Positions 55,505-64,000 of a stretch of 64,000 bases of DNA are shown one piece after another. Made by a program: the position numbers and the translations under genes. Within the stretch, counting starts at the first letter, position 1. The number at the start of each line of letters is the position of its first letter. Origin of the DNA: Euglena gracilis (taxonomy: Eukaryota > Euglenida > Euglenophyceae > Euglenales); the NCBI GenBank assembly GCA_039621445.1, contig CP154955.1:51365384-51429383 (forward strand), written 5' to 3'. Below the pieces are notes generated by a model. It did no database searches, was not told the origin of the DNA, and saw only the letters and a list, made by a program, of their open reading frames with translations.

Positions 55505-56289
55505 GGCCGAAAACGGCAAAGTCGAACAGAGGGAAAAGTGTACAAAATGGCCTGAAATGGCCAAATTGGCCCAAAAAACGCCCGTATCTCGGGCTGGGCG
55601 GGGAATTGCGGGGAAACCAAAATCCTAGTAGATAGAGCGTTCCAAGGGCTTCAATTTAGGTCTCCGGACATTTCCTTTGATTTTGCATCATTTTCGAGAA
55701 ATTTTGCAAACATCGATTTTTTGACCCCCCACCCCCCGAAAACGGCTAAGTCGAACAGAGGGAAAAGTGTACAAAACGGCCAGCTGCGCCGAAAACGGCC
55801 GTATCTCGGGCTAGGCGAGGAGTTGCGGGGAAATCAAAATACGGGTAGATGGGGCGTTCCAAGGGCTTCAAATTAGGTCTCCGGACATTTCCTTTGATTT
55901 GGCTTCATTTTGGAGATATTTTGAAATTTGACATTTTTTGGCCATCCAAGGGGGGGGGGCTCATCCAGGGGGGGCGGGTAAATCCTACCGAGTTTGGACC
56001 CCTTCGCGCGTGAATAACTCGGGCCTGGCGGGGAGTTGGGGGTCAAACCCAGGTGATTCGGAAACTAGGAATCCAGTCGCTCGCGACTGAAAAAAAAAAT
56101 TCCGGGAACCGGGCCGGGATCATGGTGATAATCCGTCGGTTCTCCTGGTGGCCCCGACCCGGGGGGGGGGAGGGGGGAGGGGGGGGGTCGAGGGGGGGGA
56201 TTTCGACGGTGGTAAGCTTCGCTCTTACCCATAAAGGGATAAGAGCTCAGCGACCCCTCCATACATACCGGCCCACTCCATGGAGCTCT
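55505..56289. repeat. Satellite spacer 1
   Basis: Two ~235-bp half-repeats (GTCGAACAGAGGGAAAAGTG ... GGTCTCCGGACATTTCCTTT) are followed by a module with CGCGCGTGAATAACTCGGGC, ATCCAGTCGCTCGCGACTGA (palindromic), G-runs and TAAGCTTCGCTCTTACCC ... GGGATAAGAGCTCAGCGACC. The last ~310 bp is almost identical to 63375-63690. Confidence 0.9.
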
Positions 56290-57505
56290 TTTGCCTGAAA
56301 TCCATGGGGTTTGTGCCAGAAACAGGGCGCCGGTGGGTCAAAAAAGGCTCATTTTCGGCTCGAAAACAGTTTTTCCGGGTCCGGGAGGCCCAAAAACATT
56401 GTTTCGGGCAAAAAAAATTTCGATTTTTTTCGATTTTTTCGACCCGGTTTTGACCCAAAGTCAATGGGTCGGCGGCCCGAAACGGGGCGCTGGCGGGTCG
56501 AAAAACGCTTGTTTTCGGCTCAAAAACAGTTTTTCTGGGTCCGGGAGGCCCAAAAACATCGTTTCGGGCAAAAAAAATTTTTTCGATTTTTTTCGACTTT
56601 TTCGACCCGGTTTTGACCCAAAGTCAATGGGTCGGCGGCCCAAAACGGGGCGCTGGCGGGTCGAAAAACGCTCGTTTTCGGCTCAAAAACAGTTTTTCCG
56701 GGTCCGGGAGGCCAAAAAAAATCGTTTCGGGCAAAAATTTTTTTCGATTTTTTTCGACTTTTTCGACCCGGTTTTGACCCAAAGTCAATGGGTCGGCGGC
56801 CCAAAACGGGGCGCTGGCGGGTCGAAAAACGCTCGTTTTCAGCTCAAAAACAGTTTTTCCGGGTCCGGGAGGCCAAAAAACATCGTTTCGGGCAAAAAAA
56901 AATTTTTCGATTTCTTTCGACTTTTTCGACCCGGTTTTGACCCAAAGTCAATGGGTCGGCGGCCCAAAACGGGGCGCTGGCGGGTCGAAAAACGCTCGTT
57001 TTCGGCTCAAAAACAGTTTTTCCGGGTCCGGGAGGCCAAAAAACATCGTTTCGGGCCAAAAAAATTTTTTCGATTTTTTTCGACTTTTTTGACCCGATTT
57101 TGACCCAAAGTCAACGGGTCGGCGGCCCAAGACGGGGCGCTGGCGGGTCGAAAAACGCTTGTTTTCGGCTCAAAAACAGTTTTTCTGGGTCCGGGAGGCC
57201 CAAAAACATCGTTTCGGGCCAAAAAAATTTTTTCGATTTTTTTCGACTTTTTCGACCCGGTTTTGACCCAAAGTCAATGGGTCGGCGGCCCAAAACGGGG
57301 CGCTGGCGGGTCGAAAAACGCTCGTTTTCGGCTCAAAAACAGTTTTTCCGGGTCCGGGAGGCCAAAAAACATCGTTTCGGGCAAAAAAATTTTTTTCGAT
57401 TTTTTTCGACTTTTTCGACCCGGTTTTGACCCAAAATCAATGGGTCGGCGGCCCAAAACGGGGCGCTGGCGGGTCGAAAAAGGCCGGTTTTCGGCTCAAA
57501 AACAG

Positions 57506-57517
57506 TTTTTTTCTTTT

Positions 57518-57550
<33 letters not shown>

Positions 57551-57570
57551 TTTTTTTTTTTTTTTTTTTT

Positions 57571-57605
<35 letters not shown>

Positions 57606-57662
57606 TTTTCTCTTTTTTTTTTTTTTTTTTCTTTTTATTTTTTTTTTTTTGTTTTTTTCTTT
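57506..57662. repeat. ~155-nt poly-T expansion inside a satellite unit
   Basis: An almost pure T tract with scattered A, C and G replaces the GGTCCGGGAGGCC part of one 163-bp unit. The unit resumes at AACATCGTTTCGGGCC. Confidence 0.9.
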
Positions 57663-59510
57663 TAACATCGTTTCGGGCCAAAAAAAATTTTTCGATTTTT
57701 TTCGACTTTTTCGACCCGGTTTTGACCCAAAGTCAATGGGTCGGCGGCCCAAAACGGGGCGCTGGCGGGTCGAAAAACGCTCGTTTTCGGCTCAAAAACA
57801 GTTTTTCCGGGTCCGGGAGGCCAAAAAACATCGTTTCGGGCAAAATAATTTTTTTCGATTTTTTCGACTTTTTCGACCCGGTTTTGACCCAAAGTCAATG
57901 GGTCGGCGGCCCAAAACGGGGCGCTGGCGGGTCGAAAAACGCTTGTTTTCGGCTCAAAAACAGTTTTTCCGGGTGGAGGCCAAAAAACATCGTTTCGGGC
58001 AAAAAAAAATTTTTCGATTTCTTTCGACTTTTTCGACCCGGTTTTGACCCAAAGTCAATGGGTCGGCGGCCCAAAACGGGGCGCTGGCGGGTCGAAAAAG
58101 GCCGGTTTTCGGCTCAAAAACAGTTTTTCCGGGTCCGGGAGGCCCAAAAACATCGTTTCGGGCCAAAAAAATTTTTTCGATTTTTTTCGACTTTTTTGAC
58201 CCGATTTTGACCCAAAGTCATGGGTTTTTTCCCCCCCGGTTGGCCCAAAACGGGGCGCTGGCGGGTCGAAAAACGCTCGTTTTCGGCTCAAAAACAGTTT
58301 TTCTGGGTCCGGGAGGCCCAAAAACATCGTTTCGGGCAAAAAATTTTTTTTCGATTTTTTTTCGACTTTTTCGACCCGGTTTTGACCCAAAGTCAATGGG
58401 TCGGCGGCCCAAAACGGGGCGCTGGCGGGTCGAAAAACGCTCGTTTTCGGCTCAAAAACAGTTTTTCCGGGTCCGGGAGGCCAAAAAACATCGTTTCGGG
58501 CAAAATAATTTTTTTCGATTTTTTTCGACTTTTTCGACCCGGTTTTGACCCAAAGTCAATGGGTCGGCGGCCCAAAACGGGGCGCTGGCGGGTCGAAAAA
58601 CGCTCGTTTTCGGCTCAAAAACAGTTTTTTTTGTTCCTTCAGGCCAAAAAACATCGTTTCGGGCAAAAAAATTTTTTTCGATTTTTTTCGACTTTTTCGA
58701 CCCGGTTTTGACCCAAAGTCAATGGGTCGGCGGCCCAAAACGGGGCGCTGGCGGGTCGAAAAACGCTCGTTTTCAGCTCAAAAACAGTTTTTCCGGGTCC
58801 GGGAGGCCAAAAAACATCGTTTCGGGCAAAAAAAAATTTTTCGATTTTTTTCGACTTTTTCGACCCGGTTTTGACCCAAAGTCAATGGGTCGGCGGCCCA
58901 AAACGGGGCGCTGGCGGGTCGAAAAACGCTCGTTTTCGGCTCAAAAACAGTTTTTTCCGGTCCGGGAGGCCAAAAAACATCGTTTCGGGCAAAAAAAATT
59001 TTTTCGATTTTTTTCGACTTTTTTGACCCGTTTTGACCCAAAGTCAATGGGTCGGCGGCCCAAAACGGGGCGCTGGCGGGTCGAAAAACGCTCGTTTTCG
59101 GCTCAAAAACAGTTTTTCTGGGTCCGGGAGGCCAAAAAACATCGTTTCGGGCAAAAAAAATTTTTCGATTTTTTTCGACTTTTTCGACCCGGTTTTGACC
59201 CAAAGTCAATGGGTCGGCGGCCCAAACGGGGCGCTGGCGGGTCGAAAAACGCTCGTTTTCGGCTCAAAAACAGTTTTTCTGGGTCCGGGAGGCCAAAAAA
59301 CATCGTTTCGGGCAAAAAAATTTTTTTTCGATTTTTTTCGACTTTTTCGACCCGGTTTTGACCCAAAGTCAATGGGTCGGCGGCCCAAAACGGGGCGCTG
59401 GCGGGTCGAAAAACGCTCGTTTTCGGCTCAAAAACAGTTTTTCTGGGTCCGGGAGGCCAAAAAACATCGTTTCGGGCAAAAAATTTTTTTTTCGATTTTT
59501 TTGACTTTTT

Positions 59511-60244
59511 TGGTCGAAAAAGGCAAAGTCGAACAGAGGGAAAAGTGTACAAAATGGCCTGAAATGGCCAAATTGGCCAAAAAACGCCCGTATCTCGGGC
59601 TGGGCGGGGAGTTGCGGGGAAACCAAAATCCCAGTAGATAGAGCGTTCCAAGGGCTTCAATTTAGGTCTCCGGACATTTCCTTTGATTTTGCATCATTTT
59701 CGAGAAATTTTGAAAACATCGATTTTTTGACCCCCCACCCCCCGAAAACGGCTAAGTCGAACAGAGGGAAAAGTGTACAAAACGGCCAGCTGCGCCGAAA
59801 ACGGCCGTATCTCGGGCTAGGCGGGGAGTTGCGGGGAAATCAAAATACCGGTGGATGGGGCGTTCCAAGGGCTTCAAATTAGGTCTCCGGACATTTCCTT
59901 TGATTTGGCTTCATTTTGGAGATATTTTGACAATTGACATTTTTTGGCAGTCCAAGGGGGGGGGGCTCATCCAGGGGGGGCGGGTAAATCCTACCGAGTT
60001 TGGACCCCTTCGCGCGTGAATAACTCGGGCCTGGCGGGGAGTTGGGGGTCAAACCCAGGTGATTCGGAAACTAGGAATCCATCGCTCGCGACTGAAAAAA
60101 AAATTCCGGGAACCGGGCCGGGAATCATGGTGATAATCCGTCGGTTTTGGTGGCGAAAATTCGTTTCGACGGTTTTAAGCTTCGACTTACCCAAAAGGGA
60201 TAAGAGCTCGGCGACCCCTCCATACATACGGCCCACTCCATGGA
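59511..60244. repeat. Satellite spacer 2
   Basis: The same two half-repeats and terminal module as spacer 1, with short deletions in the G-run and TAAGCTTCG...CTTACCC segments (for example only GTTTTAAGCTTCGACTTACC at about 60172). Confidence 0.9.
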
Positions 60245-61205
60245 GCTTTGCCTGAAATCCATGGGTCGAAAAAACGGGGCGCCGGTGGGTCAAAAAACGC
60301 TCGTTTTCGGCTCAAAAACAGTTTTTCCGGGTCCGGGAGGCCAAAAAACATCGTTTCGGGCAAAAAAAATTTTTTCGATTTTTTTCGATTTTTTCGACCC
60401 GGTTTTGACCCAAAGTCAATGGGTCGGCGGCCCAAAACGGGGCGCTGGCGGGTCGAAAAACGCTCGTTTTCGGCTCAAAAACAGTTTTTCCGGGTCCGGG
60501 AGGCCAAAAAACATCGTTTCGGGCAAAAAAAAATTTTCGATTTTTTTCGACTTTTTCGACCCGGTTTTGACCCAAAGTCAATGGGTCGGCGGCCCAAAAC
60601 GGGGCGCTGGCGGGTCGAAAAACGCTCGTTTTCGGCTCAAAAACAGTTTTTCCGGGTCCGGGAGGCCAAAAAACATCGTTTCGGGCAAAAAAAATTTTTT
60701 CGATTTTTTTCGACTTTTTCGACCCGGTTTTGACCCAAAGTCAATGGGTCGGCGGCCCAAAACGGGGCGCTGAAAAAACAAAAAACGCTCGTTTTCGGCT
60801 CAAAAACAGTTTTTCCGGGTCCGGGAGGCCAAAAAACATCGTTTCGGGCAAAAAAAATTTTTCGATTTTTTTTCGACTTTTTCGACCCGGTTTTGACCCA
60901 AAGTCAATGGGTCGGCGGCCCAAAACGGGGCGCTGGCGGGTCGAAAAACGCTCGTTTTCGGCTCAAAAACAGTTTTTCCGGGTCCGGGAGGCCAAAAAAA
61001 CATCGTTTCGGGCAAAAAAATTTTTTTCGATTTTTTTCGACTTTTTCGACCCGGTTTTGACCCAAAGTCAATGGGTCGGCGGCCCAAAACGGGGCGCTGG
61101 CGGGTCGAAAAACGCTCGTTTTCGGCTCAAAAAACAGTTTTTCCGGGTCCGGGAGGCCAAAAAACATCGTTTCGGGCAAAAAAATTTTTTTTGAATTTTT
61201 CGACT

Positions 61206-61304
61206 TTTTGTTTTTTTTTTTTTTTCTTTTTTTTTTTTTTGTTTGTGTTTGTTGTTTTTGTCTTTTTTTTATTTGTTTTTTTTTTTTTTTTATTTTTTTT
61301 TTTG

Positions 61305-61345
<41 letters not shown>

Positions 61346-61412
61346 TTTGTTTTTTTTTTTTTTTTTTTTTTTTTTTGTTTTTTTTGTTTTTTGTTTTTTT
61401 TTGTTTTTCGAC
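61206..61412. repeat. ~205-nt T/G-rich expansion inside a satellite unit
   Basis: A T tract with GTTTGTGTTTGTTG interruptions, located at the TTTTTTCGACTTTTTCGACCC part of the unit, a different T-run from the one expanded at 57.5 kb. Confidence 0.9.
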
Positions 61413-63200
61413 CCGGTTTTAACCAAAATTCAATGGGTCGGCGGCCCAAAACGGGGCGCTGGCGGGTCGAAAAACGCTCGTTTTCGGCTCAAAAACAGTT
61501 TTTCCGGGTCCGGGAGGCCAAAAAACATCGTTTCGGGCAAAAAAAATTTTTTCGATTTTTTTCGACTTTTTCGACCCGGTTTTGACCCAAAGTCAATGGG
61601 TCGGCGGCCCAAAACGGGGCGCTGGCGGGTCGAAAAACGCTCGTTTTCGGCTCAAAAACAGTTTTTCCGGGTCCGGGAGGCCAAAAAACATCGTTTCGGG
61701 CAAAAAAAATTTTTTCGATTTTTTTCGACTTTTTCGACCCGGTTTGGACCCAAAGTCAATGGGTCGGCGGCCCAAAACGGGGCGCTGGGTCGAAAAACGC
61801 TCGTTTTCGGCTCAAAAACAGTTTTTCCGGGTCCGGGAGGCCAAAAAACATCGTTTCGGGCAAAAAAAATTTTTTTGATTTTTTTCGACTTTTTCGACCC
61901 GGTTTTGACCCAAAGTCAATGGGTCGGCGGCCCAAAAACGGGGCGCTGGCGGGTCGAAAAACGCTCGTTTTCGGCTCAAAAACAGTTTTTCCGGGTCCGG
62001 GAGGCCAAAAAACATCGTTTCGGGCAAAAAAAATTTTTTCGATTTTTTTCGACTTTTTCGACCCGGTTTTGACCCAAAGTCAATGGGTCGGCGGCCCAAA
62101 ACGGGGCGCTGGCGGGTCGAAAAACGCTCGTTTTCGGCTCAAAAACAGTTTTTCCGGGTCCGGGAGGCCAAAAAAACATCGTTTCGGGAAAAAAAAAATT
62201 TTTCGATTTTTTTCGACTTTTTCGACCCGGTTTTGACCCAAAGTCAATGGGTCGGCGGCCCAAAACGGGGCGCTGGCGGGTCGAAAAACGCTCGTTTTCG
62301 GCTCAAAAACAGTTTTTCCGGGTCCGGGAGGCCAAAAAACATCGTTTCGGGCAAAAAAAAAATTTTTCGATTTTTTTCGACTTTTTCGACCCGGTTTTGA
62401 CCCAAAGTCAATGGGTCGGCGGCCCAAAACGGGGCGCTGGCGCGTCGAAAAACGCTCGTTTTCGGCTCAAAAACAGTTTTTCCGGGTCCGGGAGGCCAAA
62501 AAACATCGTTTCGGGCAAAAAAAATTTTCGATTTTTTTCGACTTTTTCGACCCGGTTTTGACCCAAAGTCAATGGGTCGGCGGCCCAAAACGGGGCGCTG
62601 GCGGGTCGAAAAACGCTCGTTTTCGGCTCAAAAACAGTTTTTCTGGGTCCGGGAGGCCAAAAAAACATCGGTTCGCGGAAAAAAAAATTTTTTCCGTTTT
62701 TTCGCCCTTTTCGGCCCGGTTTTGACCCAAAAGTCAACGGGTCGGCGGCCCAAAACGGGGAGCTGGCGGGTCGAAAAACGCTCGTTTTCGGCTCAAAAAC
62801 AGTTTTTCCGGGTCCGGTAGCCAAAAAAACATCGTTTCGGGCAAAAAAAATTTTTCGATTTTTTTCGACTTTTTCGACCCGGTTTTGACCCCAAAGTCAA
62901 TGGGTCGGCGGCCCAAAACGGGGCGGGCGGGTCGAAAAACGCTCGTTTTCGGCTCAAAAACAGTTTTTCTGGGTCCGGGAGGCCAAAAAACATCGTTTCG
63001 GGCAAAAAAAATTTTTCGATTTTTTTCGACTTTTTCGACCCGGTTTTGACCCAAAGTCAATGGGTCGGCGGCCCAAAACGGGGCGCTGGCGGGTCAAAAA
63101 ACGCTCGTTTTCGGCTCAAAAACAGTATTTCAGACTCCGGGAGGCCAAAAAACATCGTTTCGGGCAAAAAAAATTTTTTCGATTTTTTTCGACTTTTTTG

Positions 63201-63669
63201 CAAAATACATTATTTTTCGATTTTTTGGCCGGCCCAAACGGGGGGGGCGGGGAAGTTGCTGAAAAACGGACATTCCTTTGATTTCGGCTCGGAGATATTT
63301 TGAACATTTTTTTGTGGCAGTCCAAAGGGGTGGTTGGGGGCTCAAAAACCGGGGGTGGCGGGCGAAATCCTACGAGTTTGGACCCCTTCGCGCGTGAATA
63401 ACTCGGGCCTGGCGGGGAGTTGGGGGTCAAACCCAGGTGATTCGGAAACTAGGAATCCAGTCGCTCGCGACTGAAAAAAAAAATTCCGGGAACCGGGCCG
63501 GGATCATGGTGATAATCCGTCGGTTCTCCTGGTGGCCCCGACCCGGGGGGGGGGAGGGGGGAGGGGGGGGGTCGAGGGGGGGGATTTCGACGGTGGTAAG
63601 CTTCGCTCTTACCCATAAAGGGATAAGAGCTCAGCGACCCCTCCATACATACCGGCCCACTCCATGGAG
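63201..63669. repeat. Satellite spacer 3 (shortened)
   Basis: Only a remnant of the half-repeats is left (CGGACATTCCTTTGATTTCG at about 63267), then the complete terminal module, nearly identical to 55980-56289. Confidence 0.85.
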
Positions 63670-64000
63670 CTCTTTTGCCTGAAATCCATGGGGTTTGTGC
63701 CAGAAACAGGGCGCCGGTGGGTCAAAAAAGGCTCATTTTCGGCTCGAAAACAGTTTTTCCGGGTCCGGGAGGCCCAAAAACATTGTTTCGGGCAAAAAAA
63801 ATTTCGATTTTTTTCGATTTTTTCGACCCGGTTTTGACCCAAAGTCAACGGGTCGGCGGCCCAGAACGGGGCGCTGGCGGGTCGAAAAACGCTCGTTTTC
63901 AGCTCAAAAACAGTTTTTCCGGGTCCGGGAGGCCAAAAAACATCGTTTCGGGCAAAATAAAATTTTTCGATTTTTTTCGACTTTTTCGACCCAGTTTTGA

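Larger units (their letters stand above)
53041..64000. repeat. ~163-bp satellite, roughly 50 copies, with higher-order spacers; runs off the right edge
   Basis: Unit landmarks: CAATGGGTCGGCGGCCCAAA, ACGGGGCGCTGGCGGGTCGA, AAACGCTCGTTTTCGGCTCA, GGTCCGGGAGGCC, CATCGTTTCGGGCAAA, then A/T-runs ending TTTCGACCCGGTTTTGACCC. Blocks run 53041-55504, 56290-59510, 60245-63200 and 63670-64000. Each block opens with the same diverged unit (CTTTTGCCTGAAATCCATGG...). The long ORFs (up to 333 codons) exist because 163-bp units with run-length changes can stay open; they are not genes. Confidence 0.95.

Noticed and set aside
53165-64000. Basic/Phe-rich ORFs up to 333 codons
   Set aside because: Every frame of the 163-bp satellite yields similar products; open length depends on run-length changes.
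53041-64000. CRISPR array
   Set aside because: Units are contiguous ~163-bp repeats without unique spacers, in a eukaryotic context.

Overview
The window is nuclear DNA from a repeat-rich eukaryote. Protein-coding signal comes in short GC-rich exons of 56-215 bp, separated by introns of about 0.5-2.4 kb. There are no bacterial-style operons, and I saw no rRNA, tRNA or CRISPR array. I cannot name the organism. The translation start has a full GCCACCATGG context and most splice donors begin GTG rather than GTRAGT. Together with the many poly-G/poly-C runs this suggests a protist or alga, but an animal is not excluded.

Layout. (1) 921-15071, minus strand: the 5' part of a NOT1/CNOT1 gene, the scaffold of the CCR4-NOT mRNA deadenylase complex. 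Twelve exons join in frame into 442 codons that follow the N-terminal part of CNOT1 in order. The rest of the gene lies beyond the left edge, behind a pentanucleotide satellite (1-745). The introns are filled with simple repeats, minisatellites and at least six non-coding inverted-repeat elements. Intron 8 is not GT-AG: it has 8-bp direct repeats at its borders and CAGGGG/CCCCTG ends, like an introner-type insertion.
(2) About 15.3-22.5 kb: intergenic sequence, then four minus-strand exon candidates that I cannot assign to a family, again among repeats.
(3) 23.5-42.3 kb: a tandem array of fifteen ~912-bp units (24481-38177) inserted cleanly inside an older 695-bp tandem repeat. Further degenerate tandem duplications follow, with a few exon-like fragments.
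(4) 43.5-53.0 kb: inverted-repeat elements, including three foldback-like elements whose ends are clusters of near-palindromic 12-20 bp motifs. One carries a PHD-finger reading frame; another has a third foldback element nested in it.
(5) 53.0-64.0 kb: a ~163-bp satellite of roughly 50 copies, arranged in 3.2-4 kb higher-order blocks separated by related ~750-bp spacers. Diverged inverted relics lie at 44.6-46.2 kb.

The unifying pattern is a set of mobile repeats with the same architecture but different terminal motifs. The ~912-bp array unit and the element at 49455-51425 share both a core motif and a terminal GAACCGGCGT decamer, so the array looks like one foldback-type element amplified in place. 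All family assignments come from reading the sequence by eye and have not been confirmed by database search.
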